DNA from: Pontibacter vulgaris
Lineage (GTDB): Bacteria; Bacteroidota; Bacteroidia; Cytophagales; Hymenobacteraceae
DNA: 64,000 nt
Direction of reading: 5' to 3'
Assembly (NCBI RefSeq): GCF_022758145.1
Contig: NZ_JAJVDH010000006.1
Span: 186,001-250,000 of the forward strand
Of the stretch, positions 7,904-15,997 are shown piece by piece. The notes beneath the pieces are model-generated. The model was given only the letters and a program-made list of their open reading frames with translations. It did not search any database and was not told where the DNA came from. A program made the translations under genes and the position numbers. The number at the start of each line of letters is the position of its first letter. The first letter of the stretch is position 1.

Positions 7904-8794
7904 CTATAGTTTCATTGTGCATACCTCCCCTGCCTGCTCTAACTCCAGGGTCGCATCTGTAATTGCAAAAGGCTTCAGGGTGTTACGTATCTCCTGTTTC
8001 AGGGCAGCTATGGCATCCGGTTCTTTTATACCTGCTACCATCACATGCGCTGAAAGTACGTGGTGCTCTCCGTCCAGGGACCATACTTTTAATTGATGTA
8101 TATCCTGCACATTAGGTAATGTCAACATCTGCTCTTTTACTTTCTCGAGATCAGTAGCCAACGGGTTTTCCTGTAGCAGTATTTTGAAAGCTGACCATGC
8201 ATTTTTGCCGGCACTGTAGAGCATAAACAATGAAATGCCCACCGAAAGCAGCGGATCGAGCCACGGGAGTTCGAAAAACAACAGGATAATGCTCCCCAAC
8301 ATCACAGCCAGCCAACCCAGCAGGTCTTCCAGCATGTGTAGCGATACAGCGCGCTGGTTCAGGTTATGCCCGCCGCGCAGCCTGAAAAAGGCAGCTCCGT
8401 TTACAGCCAATCCAACTATAGCAAAAAGCAACATGCCGTAAGGGTCAGGCATTTCGGGGTTCAGCAACCTCTCAAAAGCTTCGGTCAGCACGAACACGGA
8501 GCCAAGTATAAGTATAACCGATGTAAGCAAAGCCCCTGCTACCGAATAACGTTTATAGCCATAGGTATACTTAGCATTGCCAGCCTGCTCCGACTTACAC
8601 TGCAGGAAATAGCTCATGCCCAGGGTAAAGGCATCGCCGAAATCGTGCAACGCGTCACTCATAATGGCTACACTATTTACAAAAAAGCCCCCTATCAGTT
8701 CAAGTATGGCAAAGCCAAGGTTCAGGAAAAAAGCAAAGCGGATGTTGCCTGTAGCGTGATGGTGGTGATGCCCGTGATGATGGAGATGTCCCAT
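7904..8794 (-). CDS. cation diffusion facilitator (CDF) metal exporter
   Basis: A 296-residue inner-membrane transporter of the CzcD/ZitB type that exports Zn2+, Co2+ or similar ions in exchange for protons. The N-terminus is His-rich (HLHHHGHHHHH), followed by six transmembrane helices; the metal-site motifs are SDALHDFGDA in helix 2 and HMLEDLLGW in helix 5. The C-terminal 80 residues form the cytoplasmic CDF domain that senses metal and dimerises. The downstream end is set by a strong terminator; a second hairpin lies just upstream, separating it from the DoxX gene. The setting with porin, DoxX and a copper chaperone suggests a metal-handling neighbourhood. Confidence 0.92.
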   Translation of the reverse strand: MGHLHHHGHHHHHATGNIRFAFFLNLGFAILELIGGFFVNSVAIMSDALHDFGDAFTLGMSYFLQCKSEQAGNAKYTYGYKRYSVAGALLTSVILILGSVFVLTEAFERLLNPEMPDPYGMLLFAIVGLAVNGAAFFRLRGGHNLNQRAVSLHMLEDLLGWLAVMLGSIILLFFELPWLDPLLSVGISLFMLYSAGKNAWSAFKILLQENPLATDLEKVKEQMLTLPNVQDIHQLKVWSLDGEHHVLSAHVMVAGIKEPDAIAALKQEIRNTLKPFAITDATLELEQAGEVCTMKL

Positions 8795-8807
8795 ATTAAA
8801 AGTATAA

Positions 8808-8836
8808 AGCCGTGCCCCATAGGTTGAAGCACGGCT
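8808..8836 (-). terminator. terminator after the DoxX gene
   Basis: Eight-base GC-rich arms AGCCGTGC / GCACGGCT; on the minus strand the hairpin is followed by TTATACTTTT. It ends transcription coming from the porin-DoxX pair before the CDF gene. Confidence 0.75.
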
Positions 8837-8848
8837 GCTGTGAATGTC

Positions 8849-9256
8849 TTATTTTACAGATACCTTCTGCTTTGCTGCCAGATGCGCTACTACAGCCAGT
8901 GCTATTAAACCACCCATAATGGCGATGTTCTGGATAAAGTCCATGATGGCAGTTTGCTGCATCATACCTTCCATGTTCCAGAAAGTATGCATCATTAGTG
9001 TCATGGGTAGCAACAGCAGGATAAGTACGATAGCGGTTTGTTTTACTTTGAAACCGGCAAATAGCAGCATAGCTCCCACCAGTTCAGTTACCATGGCCGC
9101 TCCCAGCAGCACCGGTACAAATGGCAATCCTTTCGATGCCATCCACATGGCAGGCCCGTCCCAGAATAGCACTTTATGCAAACCGGCAACCAGGAAGGTA
9201 ATACCGATCAGGATTCGGGCGGCAAGTATAAATGTTGGAATAGATGAATTTTTCAT
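8849..9256 (-). CDS. DoxX family membrane protein
   Basis: A 135-residue membrane protein with four hydrophobic helices, the typical DoxX/MauE-like arrangement: AARILIGITFLVAGLHKV in the first helix with the conserved Gly-x-x-K, then KGLPF before the second. DoxX proteins are linked to quinone/thiol redox chemistry, but a reaction cannot be read from the sequence. It begins 35 bases after the porin stop codon on the same strand, so the two are probably co-transcribed, and a terminator follows. Confidence 0.8.
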   Translation of the reverse strand: MKNSSIPTFILAARILIGITFLVAGLHKVLFWDGPAMWMASKGLPFVPVLLGAAMVTELVGAMLLFAGFKVKQTAIVLILLLLPMTLMMHTFWNMEGMMQQTAIMDFIQNIAIMGGLIALAVVAHLAAKQKVSVK

Positions 9257-9291
9257 AGATTTTAGAATTTAAGATTGGTTTAATAAATGGA

Positions 9292-10530
9292 TTAAAATAC
9301 AAACTGTGCGCCAAGTGCCAGTTGGTTCGCTGAAGTGGTTTTATAGACTTCCTGCCCGTTCTCCAGTAGTCGCCAGTCAGTGTTGGCGCGGTACCACTCC
9401 AGGGCAATGCCCAGCGGCCCAATATCGTAGCGGAGCATCGGCACAATGATCTCATTCTTTAAGCGGGCATTGCCGGTTACTTCGGCTAATACATCGGTAT
9501 CATTAGGGTTATCCTGGCCATACATCACCCAGGCACTAAGGTGTTTACCGAACCTGTACCCTGCCTGGCCCCAGGCACCGTAGCCTTCAATGTCGCCGAA
9601 CTGCAGCAACTGTCCCCAGCTCTGGCCAATGGCTCGTCCCCAGTAGGCATTACCTTGCAGAGTAGCTCCGCCCAACGTCAGCTTTGTCCCTGCCTGAATA
9701 GCCTTGCCTTCCAGGTTGTGGCGCTCATCTGCATGTACCAGGCGTTTGCGGTCGTAGTGGCCGGCCAGGTTCACTTCCCACTTAAGCGGCATGGTTTGGT
9801 TACTGATGTTCAGACCAATTTCCGTCTGTGGTACGCCAATCTCCCCTTCATCACGCCCATCGGCTTCAGCTTTCGGGCCGGTCCAGGAGCCACGGAACAC
9901 GGCCAGGTCTAAGCGTACTTTGGTGGCTGCTGTCGGACTTGTTAAGCCCTGGTATAGGAAAAGGCCGGGGTTACGGAAGCCGATACCTCCTGCCGAGCCG
10001 TAGCCCATGGCAAAGTGAGTAACCGAATTCGGGAAATGTGCCACCATAGGGGTCCAGTTCTGCCCCAGGCGCACTCTGGTTTGCCCCTTCTGCACTTCTA
10101 CATAAGCCAGGCGCACACGCGGCAGCAGGTTCTCATCAGCAAAGCCACCTCCGCCTGCAGTGCCACCTAAAAAATCTAATTCAGCCCGACCGGTGGCCGT
10201 AATGCCGTGCGGCAGGTTATAGGCTGTGCCTTTAAAGATGAGCCAGGTCTTGCGCAGGTCTCCGCCAAACTGGTACTCATCCTGGGTGGGTTGTTTGGGG
10301 TTGGCCCACATGGTAATAGCCCCGTCGCCCGGGCCAAATGTGCCATCCTGCACAAAGCCCGACGCTGTGATGATACCATTTATACTTGACTTGAAGTAGG
10401 GCTTGCCTGCCTGCGTGGTATCAGGCTTTGGAGTCGCCGGAAAGCTCAGGTCGATCTGGGCGTTTGCCTGGTGCAACAGCAGCGTACTAAAGGCGGCGGC
10501 TGCAAAGGTGGTTTGAAGTACTTTTTTCAT
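9292..10530 (-). CDS. outer-membrane porin (DcaP-like beta barrel)
   Basis: A 412-residue exported protein: signal peptide 1-24 ending in QANA|Q, a short Pro-rich stretch, then many alternating amphipathic strands ending in Phe (LGAQFVF), the standard last strand of an outer-membrane barrel. The segments GRAELDFLGG and RVRLGQNWTPM are typical of trimeric DcaP/Porin_4-like channels, which have 16 strands at this size. It should let small solutes cross the outer membrane; the substrate is not visible. It is the first gene of a porin-DoxX pair. About 270 bases upstream of it lies the copper chaperone gene, same strand. Confidence 0.75.
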   Translation of the reverse strand: MKKVLQTTFAAAAFSTLLLHQANAQIDLSFPATPKPDTTQAGKPYFKSSINGIITASGFVQDGTFGPGDGAITMWANPKQPTQDEYQFGGDLRKTWLIFKGTAYNLPHGITATGRAELDFLGGTAGGGGFADENLLPRVRLAYVEVQKGQTRVRLGQNWTPMVAHFPNSVTHFAMGYGSAGGIGFRNPGLFLYQGLTSPTAATKVRLDLAVFRGSWTGPKAEADGRDEGEIGVPQTEIGLNISNQTMPLKWEVNLAGHYDRKRLVHADERHNLEGKAIQAGTKLTLGGATLQGNAYWGRAIGQSWGQLLQFGDIEGYGAWGQAGYRFGKHLSAWVMYGQDNPNDTDVLAEVTGNARLKNEIIVPMLRYDIGPLGIALEWYRANTDWRLLENGQEVYKTTSANQLALGAQFVF

Positions 10531-10797
10531 GGTTTTATTTTATAAAATTTAGGCAATAAGGTAGCTGGCCGCCTTTTCAGGGGCAGCTATAGTTTAATTT
10601 CTGTTATGTTTTAGTTTAGGGTTATAGCCGGAGGCTATACTTCAGCTGCGCAAGTGATCGATCTTTGGAACAGCGGTGCAAAGGTCTGTAGTTGTTAAAG
10701 CCGGCTCAATGCACAAAGCAGCGCTTTTCTTGTACAATTAACCCTTGCATCTGGAAGTACTATAGTTGTCTTTGAGCTAAGGAAAGACATAATTTAC

Positions 10798-11007
10798 TTA
10801 AAGCATCTCTGCTTTAAATCCAGCCTTCTCAACTACAGTTATGATTTCGGGTGCTGTTAGGGAATCAGTTTTCACGGTAAGCACTTTGCTCGAGTTGGTA
10901 GTATCTACGTTCCACTCGCAAACGCCTTCGGTGGCATTGAGCGCCGGTGTAACTTTAGATACACAGCCGCCGCAGTTGATGTTAGTTTTGAATTGTAGCT
11001 CTTTCAT
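10798..11007 (-). CDS. HMA-domain copper chaperone (CopZ-like)
   Basis: A 69-residue ferredoxin-fold heavy-metal-associated domain protein, cytoplasmic. The metal site is NCGGC (residues about 12-16) in place of the usual MxCxxC; the beta-alpha-beta pattern and the C-terminal KAGFKAEML match CopZ/Atx1 proteins that pass Cu(I) to exporters or regulators. No P-type ATPase lies next to it. A TACCTTTG -7 box is present 31 bases upstream. A fusion protein with an HMA-like domain and an AraC DNA-binding part lies 2 kb away and could be its partner in metal control. Confidence 0.8.
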   Translation of the reverse strand: MKELQFKTNINCGGCVSKVTPALNATEGVCEWNVDTTNSSKVLTVKTDSLTAPEIITVVEKAGFKAEML

Positions 11008-11037
11008 GTTCTTGTAGTTTTATTTTGTTGAACATGA

Positions 11038-11045
11038 CAAAGGTA
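11038..11045 (-). promoter_or_regulatory. -7 box of the copper-chaperone gene
   Basis: TACCTTTG on the minus strand fits TAnnTTTG. No clear -33 TTG is at the usual distance, which would fit an activator-dependent promoter. Confidence 0.4.
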
Positions 11046-11224
11046 GCGTGCTAGTAAGGTGGAGCTGTTACAGAATTTTGGGTGAGTGTTGTATGATTAC
11101 TGTATCCAACAAAGCTTAAATATTAAGCTATAATAATTACATATAAAATTGGAATTTTTTCTTGTAACATTTAAAATGTTTAACTATTTCCTGTTATGAG
11201 TATTCGTAAAGTAGCTTTGGAGCA

Positions 11225-12229
11225 ATGTTAGAAAATAAGATCATTAGAGTTCCTCAACATTTATACTTTGAGGATACAATCAACTTTGTAAACAGTTTTT
11301 CATCAATCAGAGAAGAGAAAAATTATGTCTTTGATTTTAAAGAGACCTCTATATTTGATCCTTTTTCTCTACTATATGTAAGCCATGAACTTGAAGTTTT
11401 CAAAGCTGAAAATCCTACTTCAAATTTTTATGCTAGAAATTTCAGCCATTTAACTTATGCTGCCCACATGGGCTTCTTCAAGTCCTTTGGTTTAGATTTT
11501 GGTAAAGAACCAGGTGAGGCTGTAGGCTCAAATTCTTATTGGCCAATTGAGGTATTATATGTAAATGAAATTAAAGAAAGAGCTCAAGACTTTATGGTTA
11601 ATCCTGGTGAAGTTCTAGAGCAATATGCAGAAAGTATAAGTTTAATATTAACTCAATCAAAAAGTAAAATTGTGACTGATGTTCTAAGATATTCAATGAG
11701 AGAAATATTTAGGAATATTGTAGAACATAGTGAATGTGAAAAGTTTAGTTTTTGCGCACAATATTTACCATCTCAAGATAAAGTTCACTTTGCTGTGTTA
11801 GATAGAGGTATAGGATTAAAAAAAAGTTTATCTAATAATCCAAAACTCGTTCTAGACGACCATTTAGATGCTATCGAATGGAGTTTACAACCTGGAGTTT
11901 CTGGGAAAGTATATCCAGGACAAAAAAAGAAGCCAAAAGGAGAGTGGGCAAATTCAGGATATGGTTTGTTTATGACAAGTAGCATCTGTAGAATGGGAGG
12001 TTCATTCTTTATATCTACTGGTGATAAGGGTTTATTCATAACTGAAAAACAAAAAAGAGTTATGAATTTAGAAACACATGGAACAGCTGTATATTTAAGT
12101 ATTAACCTCAATCAAATCTATGAACTAAGCAAAATGCTTTATGATTTTGGTAGAAATGTTCCAAAGAATGTTTTCATGCAGCCGTCCAAGTCAACAATGG
12201 ATAAAATTCCAAAATCACTTAATATTTAA
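11225..12229 (+). CDS. AT-rich STAS-like plus GHKL ATPase protein
   Basis: A 334-residue cytoplasmic protein. Residues 1-90 look like a STAS/anti-anti-sigma fold (VFDFKETSIFDPFSLLYVSHEL). Residues about 150-300 hold a GHKL (histidine-kinase-like) ATPase: N box MREIFRNIVEHSE, G1 box LDRGIGL and G2-like NSGYGLFMTSSICRMGG. There is no His phosphorylation domain, so it is not a classical sensor kinase; an anti-sigma-type kinase/partner-switch fused in one chain is one option, a defence or stress ATPase another. Base composition is much more AT-rich than the neighbours and the codon use differs, suggesting transfer. It stands alone, ended by a good terminator. Confidence 0.7.
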   Translation: MLENKIIRVPQHLYFEDTINFVNSFSSIREEKNYVFDFKETSIFDPFSLLYVSHELEVFKAENPTSNFYARNFSHLTYAAHMGFFKSFGLDFGKEPGEAVGSNSYWPIEVLYVNEIKERAQDFMVNPGEVLEQYAESISLILTQSKSKIVTDVLRYSMREIFRNIVEHSECEKFSFCAQYLPSQDKVHFAVLDRGIGLKKSLSNNPKLVLDDHLDAIEWSLQPGVSGKVYPGQKKKPKGEWANSGYGLFMTSSICRMGGSFFISTGDKGLFITEKQKRVMNLETHGTAVYLSINLNQIYELSKMLYDFGRNVPKNVFMQPSKSTMDKIPKSLNI

Positions 12230-12341
12230 CATATTAACATAGTTTTTACCTAATTAATTTAATTCTGAAATTAATAAGTGCTTAATTGAGTGGAGTGCGT
12301 AGTTTCATAATGTATTTTTTAAACTACTATTTTAATGATAA

Positions 12342-12377
12342 AAACCGCCACGCACCCATAACCCTGCGTGGCGGTTT
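12342..12377. terminator. bidirectional terminator
   Basis: Thirteen-base perfect stem AAACCGCCACGCA / TGCGTGGCGGTTT with a ten-base loop between the convergent ATPase and SDR genes; A- and T-runs flank it. Confidence 0.9.
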
Positions 12378-12394
12378 GCTTTTCTCCCCAACTA

Positions 12395-12997
12395 TTACCC
12401 ATACACCTTTATCACCTTCCCCGTCAATCCACTCTCTATACTTTTAACATAAGCATTCACCACACGCTGCATCGGCACCGGGTCGTGCCCGGGGAAGCTG
12501 GCGCCTAGAGTTGCTACGGAGTCTTCTACCAGGCCGGGGCTTACGGTGTTCAGGCGCACGCTGTTTTGAAGTTCGGTGGCGGCAGCCATGGTAAAGCCGT
12601 TCAGGGCGCTGTTGATCATGCTCAGCGAAGTGCCGCCGCGTATGGGTTCTTCGGCGAGTATACCAGAGGTTAAGGTAAAGGAGCCGCCGGCATTAATGTA
12701 GTGCTGGCCTATCAATACCAGGTTTATCTGCCCCATCAGCTTACTTTTTATCCCTTCATAAAAGTCGTCGTTTTTCAGGTCTGGCAAGCTCCCGAACACA
12801 CCATGCCCTGTTACCGAAACCAGTGCATCAAAGCGGCCTATAGTTTCAAACATATCCCAGATGCTGTCGGGTTGGGTAATGTCTACTTTTAAATAGCTGT
12901 TGTGGCGGCTGGCTGTTACCAGGTCGTGCTTCGGGGATAGTGCCTGTTGCAGGTGGCGCCCGATGGTGCCGGTGGCACCTACTAAAATGATTTTCAT
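12395..12997 (-). CDS. short-chain dehydrogenase (SDR) family protein
   Basis: A 200-residue Rossmann-fold protein with the NAD(P)-binding start VGATGTIG at residues 5-12, and VSVTGHG and NTVSPGLV segments of the SDR family. The catalytic YxxxK is missing: at its place stands SLSMINSALNGF, so either the reaction uses other residues or the protein only binds cofactor. This short, Tyr-less subgroup is common and usually annotated simply as short-chain dehydrogenase. The gene is single on the minus strand with a terminator on each side. Confidence 0.82.
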   Translation of the reverse strand: MKIILVGATGTIGRHLQQALSPKHDLVTASRHNSYLKVDITQPDSIWDMFETIGRFDALVSVTGHGVFGSLPDLKNDDFYEGIKSKLMGQINLVLIGQHYINAGGSFTLTSGILAEEPIRGGTSLSMINSALNGFTMAAATELQNSVRLNTVSPGLVEDSVATLGASFPGHDPVPMQRVVNAYVKSIESGLTGKVIKVYG

Positions 12998-13123
12998 AGT
13001 TTATGTTGCTTCTTATTTTACAGAAGCAAAGGAAGAAAACGGCCAGGCCAAACCTGTTACACAACTATAGTTTCGTGTTACAAAATTTCGGGTGACGCTG
13101 GTTTACCAACTATAAACAAAAAT

Positions 13124-13148
13124 GCCGGAAGCATACAATGCCACCGGC
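13124..13148 (-). terminator. terminator after the HMA-AraC gene
   Basis: On the minus strand GCCGG-TG-GCAT-TGT-ATGC-TT-CCGGC folds into a two-part stem with a 2x2 internal loop and is followed by ATTTTTG. Confidence 0.7.
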
Positions 13149-13172
13149 TGCTACCCTACCAACTATAGTTTC

Positions 13173-13745
13173 TTAGTCGAGTATCTTATCTATAGTTTTG
13201 CGCTTGTGAGTCTTTATCTCCTTAAAATGGCTGGCGGTAAGGCCAGTTACTTTCTTAAACTGGTTTGATAAATGCGCCACGCTACTGTAGCCAAGCTCAT
13301 AGGCAATTTCTTTCAAGCTTAACTCACCATATACAAGCAGTTCCTTTACTTTCTCGATGCGCTGCAGGATCACATACTTCTCTATAGTTACGCCTTCGGT
13401 TGAGGAGAATATAGTACTGAGCGTGTGGTAATCTACCCCTAATTTCTTCGCCAGGTAATTTGACATATTTAGGTGCATACCGGCTTCACCCTGCTGGTGT
13501 ATCAGATCAATTACGGCCAGTTTTACTTGTTCAATCAACCGCACTTTCCGGTCGTCTAACAACTCAAAACCATTCCTGGCCAGCACCTGCCGTATCTCGT
13601 CCAGGTTTATAGTAACGGCTGCTATTTCGGCTTCGCCTAATTCTACCTGCTGCACGGTATAGCCTAGCTTTGTCAGGTCTTCTTCCACTACCCGTTTGCA
13701 GCGGTCGCATACCATGTTTTTGATGTAGATCTTTACAGTTTCCAT
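13173..13745 (-). CDS. AraC-type regulator fused to an HMA-like metal-binding domain
   Basis: A 190-residue protein. Residues 1-70 fold like a heavy-metal-associated domain with MVCDRCKR (Cys13, Cys16) at the metal loop; residues about 90-185 are an AraC DNA-binding domain with LSLKEIAYELGYSSVAHLSNQF and TGLTASHFKEI at the second helix-turn-helix. The natural reading is a regulator that senses Cu(I) or another thiophilic ion through the CxxC and binds DNA. A TAAGTTTG box upstream fits a -7 element. The free HMA chaperone, CDF exporter and multicopper oxidase nearby are possible targets. Metal binding is inference; the two domains are clear from sequence. Confidence 0.8.
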   Translation of the reverse strand: METVKIYIKNMVCDRCKRVVEEDLTKLGYTVQQVELGEAEIAAVTINLDEIRQVLARNGFELLDDRKVRLIEQVKLAVIDLIHQQGEAGMHLNMSNYLAKKLGVDYHTLSTIFSSTEGVTIEKYVILQRIEKVKELLVYGELSLKEIAYELGYSSVAHLSNQFKKVTGLTASHFKEIKTHKRKTIDKILD

Positions 13746-14036
13746 AATTATAATTTGTGCAGCAAACTTAGCAAGTCAACGCTGCCAAAATATTACATCA
13801 TCTTCTGTTTGATTTACAGATTTTCCCAGCACAAAAAACGGGCTGCACATTTGTCCAACATAAACGACGGTTTATCTATTGAGCCTGGAACTCACTTACA
13901 TGTACTTTGCAACATGCAACTATAGTCAGAGAAATAAGCCTTTGAGATATTTATAGTTACAGAGTAATCGGTAACTAAAGGCAACCTGAAACTTCTGCGC
14001 TGCATCTACACGAAAATACGAACCAACCTTAATACT

Positions 14037-14900
14037 ATGAAAAAGATACTATTTGCAATTGCCCTTCTAGCAGGAATTCACTTTGCTCCTGTGCAAGCAC
14101 AAACCAAAGCTGACAAGCCAGAAAAACGGGCACAGGTTATGATTCTCGGCACTTTCCATTTCTCGCATCGCAACCTGGACATTATTAAAACTGAAAAGCC
14201 TGACCAGTTGGATGTAATGACGCCGCAGAGCCAGCTGGACCTGCAGAAAATTACCAGCAAGATGGCCAAGTTCAAGCCAACTAAAATTGCTATAGAAAGC
14301 TTCCCGGAAAACCAACCAAAGATTGACTCGCTGTACCAGGCTTACCTGGATGGCCGATACGAGTTAAAGGCAGACGAGATTGACCAACTTGCTTTCCGGC
14401 TTGCAAAGCAACTGGGCCACAAGCGTGTGTACTGCATCAACGCCTGGGGCGACCTGGATACTTTCCAGAAACCCGGAGCTACAAAGTTTGAAGTGCGTGA
14501 AGACAAAAAAGAACGCTTGGAGAAATTCTGGAAATACATGCAGGCTAAAACTATTGAACGCAGCAAAATAGACAAGGAACTATACAGCCAGAAAGGCACC
14601 CTCTATCAGGTGATAAAGAAGTATAACGACCCGGAATCAATACGCCGCAAACACGAAAATTACTTCCGCGACGCTTTTCAATACGAAGAGCAGGAGCACG
14701 ATTACACGGGTGTGGACTGGTACAATGCCAGTTGGTTCAGCAGAAACCTGCGCATCTTCCGCAACATACAGCGCATCACTGAAAGCCCTGAAGACCGTAT
14801 TTTAGTAATATATGGAGCTGCCCATGTAGCAACTATACAGCAGGCTGTAGAGAGTTCCCCTACCCATGAGTTGGTTTCGACCTATAAACTATTACAGTAA
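14037..14900 (+). CDS. exported DUF5694 family protein
   Basis: A 287-residue protein with a clean signal peptide (MKKILFAIALLAGIHFAPVQAQ). The mature part has VMILGTFHFSHRNLD near the start and ILVIYGAAHVATIQQAV near the end; the pair GTFHF ... GAAH resembles TraB/PrgY-like and erythromycin-esterase-like folds, where these segments make an active site. It matches the family known as DUF5694, whose reaction I do not know. Location should be periplasm or outside. It stands alone on the plus strand and ends at a strong terminator. Confidence 0.75.
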   Translation: MKKILFAIALLAGIHFAPVQAQTKADKPEKRAQVMILGTFHFSHRNLDIIKTEKPDQLDVMTPQSQLDLQKITSKMAKFKPTKIAIESFPENQPKIDSLYQAYLDGRYELKADEIDQLAFRLAKQLGHKRVYCINAWGDLDTFQKPGATKFEVREDKKERLEKFWKYMQAKTIERSKIDKELYSQKGTLYQVIKKYNDPESIRRKHENYFRDAFQYEEQEHDYTGVDWYNASWFSRNLRIFRNIQRITESPEDRILVIYGAAHVATIQQAVESSPTHELVSTYKLLQ

Positions 14901-14975
14901 TGAGTTGGGTATAAATTCAAATGCTTCAAATTCCATTTAAGGCGCTGCTAAAACTAACCTTAGGTAAACATCTAT

Positions 14976-15008
14976 AAAACTCGCTTATTTAACTAATAAG
15001 CGAGTTTT
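14976..15008 (+). terminator. terminator after the DUF5694 gene
   Basis: Fourteen-base perfect stem AAAACTCGCTTATT / AATAAGCGAGTTTT, five-base loop, then ATTTTTT. The arm core GCTTATT and the following AGAGTAACA are shared with the terminator at 29203-29238, so the two are related. Confidence 0.9.
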
Positions 15009-15472
15009 ATTTTTTCCAGAGTAACATAAAAGAAAATGGCATTTTATCTGGTTCTCTATTTACCCTTCTGTATAAAGGTATATTCTTATTTACTTTTAAA
15101 TGTGATCTTTAAACTGCCTGCGAGTGCCAACGTATGCAGTACGGCCCGGTGCAGGACTTTGCTACTAACCTTAACCTTTGCCGCTCCCCTCTCCATTGGC
15201 CTCAACGCCTCCCCGTCGTCACTAAGGACTTCGTTACAGTAGCCGTGTTCGGCGGCATCCGCCAAGCCACCGAAGGCAAAGCCATAGTGACGATATACTA
15301 CGGTTTGCGGCTGACCAAAATGCACCTGGCTATTGAGCTGATCGAAGATGAAGCCGAAGAGGTAACTAGCGGTCTGGAAGTGAACGAGAAGAACCGCAAT
15401 TTGAGTTCAGCTATGGTGGCCGAAGCCAGAACCAAATAGCGCATACCAACCAAACACTCTAACGCCATGTAG

Positions 15473-15697
15473 GACTTCAACCTGATCAAAGAGCTCGTGC
15501 AGAAGATACTGACCCAGGTAAAGAAAAGTGCCTCCCAACCCGACTGGTACAAAAAAGATGATACCAAAGCTCAGCTACAACTAGCGGTAAGGTCTGTGCT
15601 ACGCTTTAAAGTGAAGGCAGAGCTGCTGGAGATACTGGATGAGATCATGGAGCAGGCTGAGGCCAGGTACAAGGAGTATGATATGAGTGTGGCCTAG
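15473..15697 (+). pseudogene. C-terminal remnant resembling type I restriction subunit HsdR
   Basis: After an in-frame TAG (15470-15472) the frame reads about 74 residues ending YDMSVA. Segments such as ELVQKILTQVKKS, DWYKKDDTKAQLQLAVRSVL and EIMEQAEARYKEY resemble the helical tail of HsdR (the part that docks on HsdM), where W-x(6-8)-KA-x-L-x(3)-VR-x-VL and VxxQAE are typical. No Met start exists and the rest of HsdR (endonuclease and helicase) is absent. Upstream, 15036-15440 holds broken frames that I cannot assign. An hsdM stub lies 12 kb away in the other direction; whether the two come from one locus is unknown. Confidence 0.45.
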
Positions 15698-15997
15698 TAA
15701 ACTATTCTTTTAAACTAAAAACTTGAGGAATACAATCTTGATGTATTTAAATATGTTTATTCGCTACAAACTATTCAATTAAGCTCACCATTGGCATATT
15801 AGTCCACACTATATCAACCCCTATTCTTTTTAACACTAATACAGCTCTAAATAGCCTTAATATTATCTATTTTATTTATTTAATATAAATTCTTAATATT
15901 ACATATAAGGATTATCCAGTAAGCAAGTAAGATTTTATTACTTGTTACTCGTTTACATTAACTTAATTTAAAACTTGTATAAAATCGGCTAATTAAC

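Noticed and set aside
10623..10639. TATAGCC/GGCTATA hairpin upstream of the porin
   Set aside because: Short arms, no T-run, and the CTATA word is common throughout, so no function can be argued.
15036..15439. overlapping frames on both strands
   Set aside because: No start with family support and several frames compete; treated as unassigned debris.
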